A DNA stretch of 64,000 nt from CAIVVT01 sp052145115 (GTDB taxonomy: Bacteria; Acidobacteriota; Terriglobia; Bryobacterales; Bryobacteraceae), in assembly GCA_052145115.1 (NCBI GenBank), contig JBKQPG010000035.1, positions 36,257-100,256 on the forward strand. Direction: 5' to 3'. Below are positions 41,366 through 52,760 of the stretch, one piece after another. The notes beneath the pieces are model-generated. The model had not been told where the DNA came from and ran no database searches. It saw nothing but the letters and a program-made list of their open reading frames with translations. The position numbers were made by a program, and so were the translations under genes. Numbering within the stretch: the first letter of the stretch is position 1; each line of letters starts with the position of its first letter.

Positions 41366-42142
41366 GTGCGGCCCGGGCGCATCCTGACGTGGCTGGCCGT
41401 GCTGGCCGCGGCGGGTGCGGCGCCGGCTGTGGGGCCGGCATCAGTCCCGGAGATTCACTGGCAGTTCGGGCCGCGGACGCTGACTCTGGCCGGGCTGGGC
41501 GCGCTGAGCCTGCCGCGAGGGATGGTCTCGGCCGACCGGGCCGAAACGCGCCGGTTCCTGGAAGCGACGGGCAATCCGCCGGCGGGCGACGAACTGGCCG
41601 TGGCCGCGCCGGCGAACCTGGACTGGTTCCTGGTTTTCAGCTTTGAGCCGTATCACAACCTGGGCCTCGACAAGGCGCAACCCACGGTCGAGGAGATCGT
41701 CGCGGCGCTGAAGCGCGGTAACTGGGAGGCCAACCAGGCGCGGCGCAAAGCAGGCCGCGAGACGCTGGACCTGCTGGGCTGGCGCGACAAGCCATGGTAC
41801 GACGCCAAGACGTTCCGGCTGGAGTGGAGCGTGGACACGCAGGAAGCCGGCGGGCGAAAGGATGCCAACCGGTTCTGGCTGTACCTGACGCGTGGGGGCG
41901 TGCTCAGCGTGGAGCTGGTCAGCGAAGCTGCACGCTTCGACGCCGCCAGCCGGCAGGCGCGGGAGCTGCTGGGCCATCTGGGGATTGTCGAACAGGAGGA
42001 GTACGACGATCCGAACGCGCACGACTGGATCTCAGTGACGCTGGGGATCATCGCCGTGCTGCTGCCGGCGGCCGGATTTGTGGTGCTGTATCTGCTACAG
42101 CGCCGTAGCAGGCGCGGCGCGGCGCGGACTCCGCAACGCTGA
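41366..42142 (+). CDS. DUF2167 family membrane-anchored protein
   Basis: A protein of about 258 residues. A signal peptide or anchor lies at residues 1-24. The DUF2167 domain follows: EIHWQFGPRTLTLAGLGALSLPRGM, then RRFLEATGNPPAGDELAV, NLDWFLVFSFEPYHNLG, and WRDKPWYDAKTFRLEWSVD. A C-terminal transmembrane helix (about 225-245; LGIIAVLLPAAGFVVLYLL) with a basic tail completes it. The family is found in many Gram-negative bacteria with unknown function. The GTG at 41366, 8 nt past the gatB stop, begins the signal peptide. Translation is likely coupled with gatB; the link is probably positional rather than functional. Confidence 0.75.
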   Translation: MRPGRILTWLAVLAAAGAAPAVGPASVPEIHWQFGPRTLTLAGLGALSLPRGMVSADRAETRRFLEATGNPPAGDELAVAAPANLDWFLVFSFEPYHNLGLDKAQPTVEEIVAALKRGNWEANQARRKAGRETLDLLGWRDKPWYDAKTFRLEWSVDTQEAGGRKDANRFWLYLTRGGVLSVELVSEAARFDAASRQARELLGHLGIVEQEEYDDPNAHDWISVTLGIIAVLLPAAGFVVLYLLQRRSRRGAARTPQR

Positions 42143-42177
42143 ACAGTCAGGCCTGTTGCTCAAACACAGGCGCTGCC

Positions 42178-43875
42178 TCAGTAGCGCCAGCTCTTCAGAT
42201 CCGCGCCAACGGGGGCCGTCTGTTCCATGCGCGCGACGATCTTCGGCACGTACATGGTGTTGTAGCGCAGGCGGCTGATGGCGTTGGGTTGGGTGGGGTC
42301 GCCGTTCCAGCAGTGCTCGGCGCGGGCGCCGTAGGTCACTTCGGCGTCGGCGGGAGGATTCGAAGCCTGTTTGAGGAAGTCGTCCATCAGATAGACGGCA
42401 TTGTTGAGGTAATAGGTGTCAGCCTCGCCGACGTAGATATGCAGCTTGCCGCGCACCTTCGGCCCGAGCGTCGCCCAATTGGTCTCGAGCTGATAGCGCA
42501 GGTCGTACTTCTTCCACGCTTCGGCGACGCTGTGATCGATCTCGCCCGTCAGCTTGTCCCACAGCCGCATGGGGTAGCCGTCGGGAGCGGCGGGTGAAAA
42601 GACGGCCTCCCAGATGTCCCACTGCCCGCCGGAGCGCGTTTTCGTGCCCAGGGCGAGCTCCAGGTAGTTGGTGCTTTCCGCCGTGGCGCTGATCTGGCCG
42701 AGGTAGTTGCGCATGGCCGGACGTGGCACCCGCATGTGTGGGCCTTCGACGAAATAGGCGTTCCTGTCTGTGTAGATATCGATGACGGTATAGGCGCGGA
42801 AATCGATCGGGTCGGGGCAGGCGCAGAAGGCGCCGTTGAACTCATCGGGATAGAAGAGCTGGACGGCCAGTGCCTCCCAGCCGCCGGTCGAGCCGCCGTA
42901 GGTGAAGCGGGCCCAGCCCTGCCCGAGGCCGCGGAAGCGGCGTTCGATCTCCGGGATCAGCTCGTACATGATGGCGTCGCCGTAGGGGCCGACGTTGGCC
43001 GAATTCACCGCGTAGCTGTCGTCGTAGTACGGGTTGGCGTGCTGGATTTCGACGATCAGCAGGCGCGGGAAGCCCGGACCGGTCCACTTCTTGTAGAAGT
43101 CGTAGGCCTCCTGCTGGACGATCTTGTTGTAGCCGCTGAGGTGGAAGCGCTCGCTGTAGTCGGGCTTCAGGTTCGGGTCAGGCGGCTCGGTGCGGAAGCC
43201 GTCGAAGTCGGCCGGAAAGTGGCCGTGATTGATGATCAGCGGGTAATGCGCCTCGGGATGCTGGTCAAAGCCTTCGGGCACCAGGACGTTTGCGCCCAGG
43301 TACATGTCCGTGCCGTAGAATTTGGAGAGTCGCTCGCTGCGGATGCGCAGGTGCCGGACGTATTTCGTGTCTTGGGGCGGGGCAATCGGGAGGATCTCCT
43401 GGTCGAGCGTGAGCGTGACCGGAGCGCCGCTCGGGCCGATGTGCAGCTTCAGGGGCTGGCTGTAGATGTTACCGGGCTTGGATTGCCATTGCTGGCCCTC
43501 GCCGCGGTCGGGCGGGAGCTTGACAACGCGGCCGTCGGCGAGGTGGAAGGTCTCATAGCGGTTGAGCAGGGCCTGCACGGTATACTCGCCGGGCGTCAAT
43601 TGCGAGAGCGACCGGATGGGGTAGCCGAAGGCGTTGTCGCCGATCTTCATGAGCGTTCCCGGCTTCCAGTTCTCGACGTCGAGGCCGAAGACAAGCTGCG
43701 TATTGAAGGAATCGGTGATCTGAAGGCGCGGCTCGGCCGAGGGGTCGGTGGAGAGCAGGAGCAGCAACCGCCCGTCCAGCGGGCGTTCGCTGCGGGCCGG
43801 GGGAAAGACAATCGTGAAATCGGTGGCCAGGGCCAGACCGGAGGCCAGCATCATTGCCAGTATCAATCGTCTCAT
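42178..43875 (-). CDS. secreted esterase-like alpha/beta hydrolase (PF00756-type)
   Basis: A 565-residue exported protein with a signal peptide of about 18 residues (ends LALATD). An N-terminal beta-rich region (about 20-190; FTIVFPPARSERPLDGRLLLLLS) precedes an esterase-D-like domain. The latter has YPLIINHGHFPADFDG, MYELIPEIERRFRGLG and the nucleophile elbow GGSTGGWEALA. A later acidic residue is in YVGEADTYYLN and a candidate catalytic His in ARAEHCWNGD. The substrate may be an acylated polysaccharide or siderophore. ATG at 43875 has GGGAG 9 nt upstream. It diverges from the second YihY gene. Confidence 0.8.
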   Translation of the reverse strand: MRRLILAMMLASGLALATDFTIVFPPARSERPLDGRLLLLLSTDPSAEPRLQITDSFNTQLVFGLDVENWKPGTLMKIGDNAFGYPIRSLSQLTPGEYTVQALLNRYETFHLADGRVVKLPPDRGEGQQWQSKPGNIYSQPLKLHIGPSGAPVTLTLDQEILPIAPPQDTKYVRHLRIRSERLSKFYGTDMYLGANVLVPEGFDQHPEAHYPLIINHGHFPADFDGFRTEPPDPNLKPDYSERFHLSGYNKIVQQEAYDFYKKWTGPGFPRLLIVEIQHANPYYDDSYAVNSANVGPYGDAIMYELIPEIERRFRGLGQGWARFTYGGSTGGWEALAVQLFYPDEFNGAFCACPDPIDFRAYTVIDIYTDRNAYFVEGPHMRVPRPAMRNYLGQISATAESTNYLELALGTKTRSGGQWDIWEAVFSPAAPDGYPMRLWDKLTGEIDHSVAEAWKKYDLRYQLETNWATLGPKVRGKLHIYVGEADTYYLNNAVYLMDDFLKQASNPPADAEVTYGARAEHCWNGDPTQPNAISRLRYNTMYVPKIVARMEQTAPVGADLKSWRY

Positions 43876-43990
43876 CCAGAGTATCTCCCGTTCCTCACAG
43901 GCTACCGCAGCGCCCGTGCGCATTGGCGCCTATTCGCTCGACGAGGCCGGGCGCGGGTCGGATAATACAGAGAAGGTGGCGCGTTCCACA

Positions 43991-44860
43991 ATGCCTCAGT
44001 CGAGCGGCCGCGTGAAGCCGGCGTCCTGGTTGCGGGCGCTGGCGCGCGTGCCGATGGGCCTTTACCGGCACGGGGCGCTGGGCTACGCCAAGGGCGCGGC
44101 GTATTCGGCGCTGTTGAGCTTCTTCCCGGTATTCGCGGTCACGATCGCGGCGCTGTTTGAAGCGCACGAGGCCGAGGTGGCGCGACGCATCGCCCGCCTG
44201 CTGTACGAGTTTTCGCCGCCGGAGGTGGAGCAGCTTCTGCGCTCCTGGTTTACCGAACGCATCCGGCATCCGCAGTCGCTGCGGGCCGTCGCGGTGCTGC
44301 TTTCGCTGTGGGCCGCCTCGGGCGTCATGGCGACCCTGATCGAGGCCTTCCAGGAGACCTATGAGCGGCGCGACACGCGGGGTGCGGTGCGCCAGCGGGT
44401 CCTCGAAATCGCACTGGTGCTGATGAGCCTCCTGCCGGCGGTGGGGGCCACGGCCCTGATTCTGCTCGGCGACAACGCGGAGAATGAAGTGCTGCGCTGG
44501 CTGGGCGTGCTGGGAACGGGTGAGATCCTGCGGCCGGGCGTGCTCCTGGTCGGGCGGCTGGTGCGCTACGCGGTGGCGTTGTCCACGGTGTGGCTGGTGA
44601 CGGCGATGCTGTACTGGCTGGGACCGGACGTCAAGAGCCGCCGCAAGCTGCTGCCGGGTGCGTTCCTGGCCACAATCCTGTGGTTGGCGCTGACGCAGTC
44701 GTTTGCCTGGTACGTGCGCAACTTCGGCAACTACAACGTGCTGTACGGCTCGGTCGGAGCGGTGATCGCGTTCCTGGTATGGATGTACCTGCTGGCGCTG
44801 GTGGCGATGATTGGATGCGAGTTCAACGCGGCGCTGGATCGCGGCGCGGGGAAGAGTTAG
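43991..44860 (+). CDS. YihY/BrkB family inner-membrane protein (paralogue 2)
   Basis: A 289-residue integral membrane protein with about six helices, more typical of the family than the 27-kb copy. It has LGYAKGAAYSALLSFFPVFAVTIA near residue 30-50, LWAASGVMATLIEAFQETYERRD, LLPGAFLATILWLALTQSFAWYV and YGSVGAVIAFLVWMYLLALVAMIGCEFNAAL. Function unknown. ATG at 43991 is listed; GTG at 43976 is an alternative, with GATAAT 9 nt upstream (43961-43966), and would add 5 residues. It is immediately upstream of uvrB on the same strand. Confidence 0.82.
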   Translation: MPQSSGRVKPASWLRALARVPMGLYRHGALGYAKGAAYSALLSFFPVFAVTIAALFEAHEAEVARRIARLLYEFSPPEVEQLLRSWFTERIRHPQSLRAVAVLLSLWAASGVMATLIEAFQETYERRDTRGAVRQRVLEIALVLMSLLPAVGATALILLGDNAENEVLRWLGVLGTGEILRPGVLLVGRLVRYAVALSTVWLVTAMLYWLGPDVKSRRKLLPGAFLATILWLALTQSFAWYVRNFGNYNVLYGSVGAVIAFLVWMYLLALVAMIGCEFNAALDRGAGKS

Positions 44861-44882
44861 GGACGATCTCCGGCGCGCCTTC

Positions 44883-44888
44883 TAAACT
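44883..44888 (+). promoter_or_regulatory. putative -10 box of uvrB (leaderless spacing)
   Basis: TAAACT followed by exactly 6 nt (GGAAGC) and the ATG of uvrB at 44895. The predicted transcription start falls on or beside the initiation codon. GGAAG, if transcribed from elsewhere, would be too close to serve as a ribosome-binding site. Confidence 0.5.
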
Positions 44889-44894
44889 GGAAGC

Positions 44895-46916
44895 ATGAGC
44901 TTCCGCCTGGGCATCGACTACCAGCCGCGCGGGGACCAGGGTGAGGCCATCGAGCAACTGGTGCGCGGCGTGCTCGAAGGCGAACAACACCAGGTGCTGC
45001 TGGGCGTCACGGGCTCGGGCAAGACGTTCACAATGGGCAAGGTGATCGAGGCCCTGCAGCGGCCGGCGCTGATCATGGCGCACAACAAGATCCTGGCGGC
45101 GCAGCTCTACCAGGAATTTAAGAACTTCTTCCCGCACAACGCCGTGGAGTACTTCGTCAGCTACTACGACTACTACCAGCCCGAGGCCTACGTGCCGGCC
45201 GCGGACCTGTACATCGAAAAGGAAGCGACGATCAACGAGGAGCTGGACAAGCTGCGGTTGTCGGCCACGCGGTCACTGTTTGAGCGGCGCGATTGCGTGA
45301 TCGTATCGTCGGTCTCGTGCATCTACGGCCTGGGCTCGCCAGAGGCGTATTACGGCATGCTGCTGATGCTCGAGAAGGGCCAGAAGCTGCGCCGCGAGCA
45401 GATCACCGGGCGCCTGGTGGAGATCCTCTACGACCGCAACGACGGCGACTTCCGGCGAGGCAGCTTCCGCGTGCGCGGCGACGTCATCGAGATCTTTCCG
45501 ACATACGACGACTGGGCTTACCGCGTCGAGCTGTGGGGCGACGAGATCGACACATTGGCGCAGATCGACCCGCTCACCGGCCAGGTGCGGCAGACCTATC
45601 TGCGGCTGCCGATTTACCCCAAGACGCATTACGTGATGAGCAACGATACCAAGGAGCAGGCGATGGCCTCGATCGAGGCCGAGCTCGAGTGGTGGCACAA
45701 GGAGCTGGGAAAGCAGGGCAAGGCGGTGGAGGCGCAGCGGGTGTGGCAGCGCACGCGCTTCGACCTGGAGATGATGCGCACAGTGGGCTACTGCCACGGG
45801 ATCGAGAATTACTCGCGGCATTTCACCCAGCGGCTGCCGGGAGAGCCGCCGCCGACGCTGCTGGATTACCTGCCGTCGGACGCGATTGTGTTCATTGACG
45901 AGTCGCACCAGACGGTGCCGCAGATCGGCGGGATGTACCACGGCGACCGCAACCGCAAAGAGACGCTGGTGAACTACGGCTTCCGCATGCCGTCGGCGCT
46001 GGACAACCGGCCGCTGACCTTCGAGGAGTTCGAGAACCGCGTGCACCAGACGATCTACGTGTCGGCGACGCCGGGGCCGTTCGAGCTGACGAAGACGGCG
46101 GGCGTGGTGGTGGAGCAGATCATCCGGCCGACGGGGCTAGTCGATCCGCCTGTGGAAGTCCGGCCGATCCGCGGGCAGGTGGACGACCTGCTGGGCGAGA
46201 TCCGCAAGCGGGCGGAGCGCAACGAGCGCGTGCTGATCACGACCCTTACAAAGCGCATGTCGGAGGATTTGCAGGAGTACTACTCGGAGTTGGGCGTCAA
46301 GTGCAGCTACATGCACTCCGAGGTGTCGACGCTCGACCGCGTCAAGATCCTGCGCGACCTGCGGCGGGGGGAGATCGACGTGCTGATCGGCGTGAACCTG
46401 TTGCGCGAGGGCCTGGACCTGCCGGAGGTCACGCTGGTGGCGGTGCTGGACGCCGACAAGGAGGGGTTCCTGCGCTCGACCGGATCGCTGATTCAGACCA
46501 TCGGCCGCGCGGCGCGCAACATCCACGGCATGGCGATTCTGTACGCCGACGTGATGACGGATTCGATGCGCCGCGCCATCGCCGAGACCGACCGCCGGCG
46601 GCGCGCACAGGTAGCCTACAACGAAGAGCACGGGATCACGCCGGAGTCGATCGTCAAGCCGATCGATTCGAACCTGATCGCGATCACGGAAGCCGACTAT
46701 GTGACGCCGGAAATCGAGGAGCAGGAGCCGGAGCTGCAGAAGTTGACGCCCGAACAGAGGGCCGCATCTCTGGACGAACTGGAGCGCAAGATGCGCGAGG
46801 CGGCCAAGAACTTCGAGTTCGAAAAGGCCGCGCAGTTGCGCGACCGGTTGAAGGCGTTGCGCGAGCCGAAGCCCTTTGGCGTAGGGCCGGGCGCGGGCGG
46901 CGCCGCTAGCGCGTGA
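44895..46916 (+). CDS. uvrB: UvrABC excinuclease subunit B
   Basis: A 673-residue nucleotide-excision-repair helicase-like protein that verifies damage delivered by UvrA and recruits UvrC. Walker A is GVTGSGKTFTMGK. The beta-hairpin has YYDYYQPEAYVP. Helicase motif II is IDESHQTVPQIGGMY, and motif VI is QTIGRAARNIHG. The Arg/Glu-rich UVR motif ends the protein (LERKMREAAKNFEFEKAAQLRDRLK). Length is standard. It is probably expressed from its own short-leader promoter. Confidence 0.96.
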   Translation: MSFRLGIDYQPRGDQGEAIEQLVRGVLEGEQHQVLLGVTGSGKTFTMGKVIEALQRPALIMAHNKILAAQLYQEFKNFFPHNAVEYFVSYYDYYQPEAYVPAADLYIEKEATINEELDKLRLSATRSLFERRDCVIVSSVSCIYGLGSPEAYYGMLLMLEKGQKLRREQITGRLVEILYDRNDGDFRRGSFRVRGDVIEIFPTYDDWAYRVELWGDEIDTLAQIDPLTGQVRQTYLRLPIYPKTHYVMSNDTKEQAMASIEAELEWWHKELGKQGKAVEAQRVWQRTRFDLEMMRTVGYCHGIENYSRHFTQRLPGEPPPTLLDYLPSDAIVFIDESHQTVPQIGGMYHGDRNRKETLVNYGFRMPSALDNRPLTFEEFENRVHQTIYVSATPGPFELTKTAGVVVEQIIRPTGLVDPPVEVRPIRGQVDDLLGEIRKRAERNERVLITTLTKRMSEDLQEYYSELGVKCSYMHSEVSTLDRVKILRDLRRGEIDVLIGVNLLREGLDLPEVTLVAVLDADKEGFLRSTGSLIQTIGRAARNIHGMAILYADVMTDSMRRAIAETDRRRRAQVAYNEEHGITPESIVKPIDSNLIAITEADYVTPEIEEQEPELQKLTPEQRAASLDELERKMREAAKNFEFEKAAQLRDRLKALREPKPFGVGPGAGGAASA

Positions 46917-47017
46917 GGGGCAATGGTCGGGCTTTCCCGGGCAGGGATGGGTAGCACGAGGCGGCCGATCGGCGCGACCGGCCGCGCATTGCCGGCATCA
47001 GTAATAGGTAGATAAGA

Positions 47018-49723
<2,706 letters not shown>

Positions 49724-49783
49724 GGCGCCGCGCGACGGCCCCGCCGCGGCGTGGATGGGCCATCATTGCGGATGGAGGCGGTT

Positions 49784-50713
49784 GTGCTGCAGATCACCGA
49801 CAACCAGGTGCGCGAGCTGCTGCCGATGGGCGAATGCGTGGCCCGGATGAGGGAGTGCTTCGCCGCGCTGGGGCGCGGAGAAGCGGTGAATGTCCCCCGG
49901 CGCCGGCTGTTCCTGCCCACCGGCACGGTGATGCACCAACTGGCCGGGGCCTGGGGCGGCTACCTGGGGACCAAGATCTACACCACCAACGCGCAGCGCG
50001 GCGCGATGTATTTCCACCTGCTGCTGTACGACGCGGCGAGCGCCGAGCCGCTGGCGCTGATCGAGGCCAATCACCTGGGGCAGATCCGCACTGGCGCGGC
50101 GTCGGGCGTGGCGACGGAGCTGCTGGCCGCGGCGGCGGTGAGCGAGGTGGCGCTGATCGGCGCGGGCTTTCAGGCCTGGACTCAACTCGAGGCCGTGCTG
50201 AACGTGCGGCCGGCGCGGGTGGCGCGGGTGTACAGCCGGAAGGGGGAGAAGCGGGAGAGCTTCGCGGCGCGCGCGCGCGCGGCTTTCGGCGTCGAGGTGA
50301 CGGCCGCGGCGACGGCGGAAGCATGTGTACGCGGGGCGCAGGTGGTGATCACGTCGACTTACGCCAAGGAGCCGGTGCTGGCGAGCGAATGGGTGGAAAC
50401 GCAGGCGCACGTCAATGCGACGGGCTCAAACCAGGCCGGCCGGCGGGAGATCCCGGCGGAACTCGTGCGGCGCGCCGGGCTCATCGCGGTGGACTCGATC
50501 GAGCAGGCCAGGATTGAGGCCGGGGATCTGCTGCTGGCAGTGCCGCAGGGCGAGTGGGGCGGGCTGCCGCTGGTGGAACTGAGCCGGATCGCGGCCGACC
50601 CCGGGTTCCGGCGGCCGGACGGCGTGACGATCTTCAAGTCGCTGGGCCTGGGGGTGCAGGACGTGGCGGCGGCGGCGCTGGTTTATGAGAAGCTGACCGG
50701 GAAAGCGGCCTGA
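49784..50713 (+). CDS. ornithine cyclodeaminase/mu-crystallin family protein
   Basis: A protein of about 309 residues, NAD(P)-dependent. The substrate-binding half holds RRRLFLPTGTVMHQLAGAWGGYLGTKIYT and ALIEANHLGQIRTGAASGVATELLA with the conserved Arg-Thr-Gly-Ala. The Rossmann half has VALIGAGFQAWTQLEAVL, VYSRKGEKRESFA, and ITSTYAKEPVL. HVNATGSNQAGRREI carries the conserved Gly-Ser-Asn region. Members include ornithine cyclodeaminase, alanine dehydrogenase and ketimine reductases; the substrate is not predictable. GTG at 49784 has GGAGG 5 nt upstream; ATG 49772 is the alternative. Confidence 0.85.
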   Translation: MLQITDNQVRELLPMGECVARMRECFAALGRGEAVNVPRRRLFLPTGTVMHQLAGAWGGYLGTKIYTTNAQRGAMYFHLLLYDAASAEPLALIEANHLGQIRTGAASGVATELLAAAAVSEVALIGAGFQAWTQLEAVLNVRPARVARVYSRKGEKRESFAARARAAFGVEVTAAATAEACVRGAQVVITSTYAKEPVLASEWVETQAHVNATGSNQAGRREIPAELVRRAGLIAVDSIEQARIEAGDLLLAVPQGEWGGLPLVELSRIAADPGFRRPDGVTIFKSLGLGVQDVAAAALVYEKLTGKAA

Positions 50714-51124
50714 GCAACGGACCGACCGTTAATATAAACATATTAGATACGAATGGCGCGGCGGGTACCCCGGCGCGTGGAAGGTGGCTGAATGCATTTT
50801 GGCGAAACAAAGCCAATTTGATGTTATTTCCTGTCGTTTCAATTCATTGCAGCTCAGCATTGCCTTTCCTTCATTTTGTCCGCCGCGACTTGGGGCGCGG
50901 CGGGAGCGAAGCTGGCATCGCAAGGATCGCGCCGAGGCCGGTGGAAGGCCGCAGATCGTTTTCGTAGGTCATTGCAGGACCAGGAGATCGAGGAGTGAAA
51001 ACGGAGTGATCGGGTTATGCCGCCGAGGCCGTGGAAGCATGCCGGCGTGAACAGGCCCTAGACGAAAGCCCGCCAGCGAAGCATGGACCACCGCCGGCGG
51101 GCGGGAAGTGGTGCTCGAAGGATC
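50714..51124. other. 411-bp intergenic region, AT-richer at its left end
   Basis: From about 50725 to 50880 the sequence is distinctly AT-rich (runs such as TTAATATAAACATATTAGATA), then returns to GC-rich. No gene is supported; the short frames here lack any start signal or family features. The right end holds a hairpin serving the PEP-CTERM gene (listed separately). Confidence 0.5.
51068..51102 (-). terminator. hairpin terminator of the PEP-CTERM gene
   Basis: GCCCGCC (51096-51102 on the complementary strand) pairs with GGCGGGC (51068-51074), and on the minus strand TTTCGTC follows. It begins about 22 bp after the stop of the minus-strand PEP-CTERM gene. Confidence 0.5.
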
Positions 51125-51814
51125 TTAGTTTTTCGCCCAACGCTTGCGGAACAACAGGCCCAGGCCGACGAGCGAGGCGCCAATCAAGCCGAAGGTGCCG
51201 GGTTCGGGGGCGTTACCGTTGAAAAAGTAAACTTCTTCGATGCCGAAACGCTGCGCCGATTCGTTTGAATCCGGGACCCAGTAGGGGTACATGTCCGCGT
51301 CCGCCTCGGTCCAGGCGCCGCTGGTGACGGCGTTCTGGGCGGCCGTGACCCAGGGCTGGGCCGCCGGATCCTCGACGAACGGAGTCGGGTTCAGCGAGGA
51401 AGGAAGCTCCAGTTGCCAGATGGCCATGGAAATGGGGCCGCTTTCGGAGACCGGGGCGTTGTAGCCGCCGATGTTGTTCATTTGGTTCATCAGCCACGAG
51501 ACTTCTTCCTGAGCCAGGTTATTCCCTGGCAGCACCAGGCTTCCGGAATAAGCTTGGCCAACATACGTGTCGATGTTGATGTCGAAGCAGGCCACGTATA
51601 GCAGCGAGTCCTGGCCGTAGATGCCTCCAGAGATGGTGGCCATGTAGGGCGACGTGTATTCGTTGTAGGTCGTACCACCCACGGTATAGCTGTAAGTCTT
51701 GTAAGCGCCCGGGAAATTGGGGTCCAGCACGATGGTGATGTTGCCGGCACGGGCCAGGCCCATGAGAGCCAAGGCGAGAGCCAGCAGACTCAGAACGCGC
51801 CACAGGATGTTCAT
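51125..51814 (-). CDS. PEP-CTERM sorting-domain protein
   Basis: An exported protein of about 229 residues. N-terminal signal peptide (about 24 residues, ends GLARA-GN). The beta-rich, Tyr/Asn/Ser-rich middle has TYSYTVGGTTYNEYTSP, LYVACFDINIDTYVGQAYSG and SESGPISMAIWQLELPSS. The C-terminal sorting tripartite signal is APEPGTFGLIGASLVGLGLLFRKR: Pro-Glu-Pro, a hydrophobic helix and a basic tail. Such proteins are processed by exosortase and linked to extracellular polysaccharide; no exosortase is in the window. ATG at 51814 begins the signal peptide; ATG 51931 in frame would add a 39-residue non-hydrophobic extension. It is flanked on both sides by AT-richer non-coding DNA. Confidence 0.8.
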   Translation of the reverse strand: MNILWRVLSLLALALALMGLARAGNITIVLDPNFPGAYKTYSYTVGGTTYNEYTSPYMATISGGIYGQDSLLYVACFDINIDTYVGQAYSGSLVLPGNNLAQEEVSWLMNQMNNIGGYNAPVSESGPISMAIWQLELPSSLNPTPFVEDPAAQPWVTAAQNAVTSGAWTEADADMYPYWVPDSNESAQRFGIEEVYFFNGNAPEPGTFGLIGASLVGLGLLFRKRWAKN

Positions 51815-51931
51815 CCGGGCGGAGGAAGACTCTGCCGCGGCCAGCGCCGCGGTATGCGATCTGCCGATCAGGGAGTGATGCACAGCGGGTTGCCAAGCCG
51901 CTCTCTCTCGGGGAATGAAACAGGTTTCCAT

Positions 51932-52760
51932 AGTTCTCGCTTTCGATCTCTCTGCTGCAAATTGTGTGAGGCAATTAGTAGCGGGAGCGAGCGAATCACA
52001 ATCCGGGCTGCACCTGCCCGGTATTGTCCGCCCCGTCCAACGGCCCCGTCCACATTCAGGCTAGCGAATTAGAATGCATTGGCATTAGTACTTTAGGCTC
52101 AAACTCGGATGCCTTAGTAATGGTGACTGGTCGATGAGAATATACGCCTAGGCACAGGAACTGTATGGCCGAAGACCCGCTTCTCGGACCCTTTGCAGTG
52201 CGGCTAACAACACGGGTGAACCGGCACCAGCTTCAGCCGCCGGCCGATGGCGGAACGCGGGGTCATGGGAACGGGCCAACGGCGAATTCGGGTGGCGGCC
52301 GGCCGGAGGAACCGGACGGGGCCGCTTCAAACCTGTTGATGATCCCTTTGGCGTAATCTAAACAATTGATTTGCAATAAGTTGTTTATGGCAAATCGGCA
52401 CTCGTGACGATCCTGCCTGGGGTGCGCGAACGGCGCCCGGGAGTCCGCTGGGGGCCTGGCTGGAGGATTCGCGAGTGGCTGTCAAATCGATGCCAGAGCT
52501 ACGCAGAACTCCCCAGCAGAGCAGGATGGAATGACCCGAACACCGCGACAGATATCAGTACTCGAATAAAACCTATCAAGTATAGATAACTAAGAATGAA
52601 GTGCGGACATAGACATAGTAGTTTGTCCGATCCAGTTTGAGTGACAGGACACAAGACTACAGATTGACAGGAACAAGTTCATGCCGGGAGAGCGCAGGAA
52701 ATGGGATGGAGACGGGCGGGCGGTTGCACGGTGGTATGGGCAGCGACCCGCGGCACTCGG
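51932..52760. other. 829-bp AT-richer non-coding region with inverted repeats
   Basis: This is the longest gap in the window, between the start of the PEP-CTERM gene and the 3' end of the sulfatase-like gene. No coding frame is convincing. Noted structures are CCGGGC/GCCCGG with a 7-nt loop (52003-52021) and TAAACAA/TTGTTTA with a 15-nt spacer (52359-52387). There is also a nested ATTG/CAAT, and AT-rich segments near 52060-52140 and 52540-52640. It may hold control elements for the PEP-CTERM gene, an RNA gene, or the decayed remains of a gene. Confidence 0.5.
52359..52387. repeat. perfect 7-bp inverted repeat in AT-rich intergenic DNA
   Basis: TAAACAA (52359-52365) and TTGTTTA (52381-52387) flank a 15-nt spacer that itself contains ATTG...CAAT. 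The symmetry suits a dimeric regulator or a short hairpin. No -35/-10 pair is clearly associated. Confidence 0.35.

Noticed and set aside
51815..51931. 39-residue N-terminal extension of the PEP-CTERM protein
   Set aside because: The extension is not hydrophobic and would bury the signal peptide; the start at 51814 begins directly at it.
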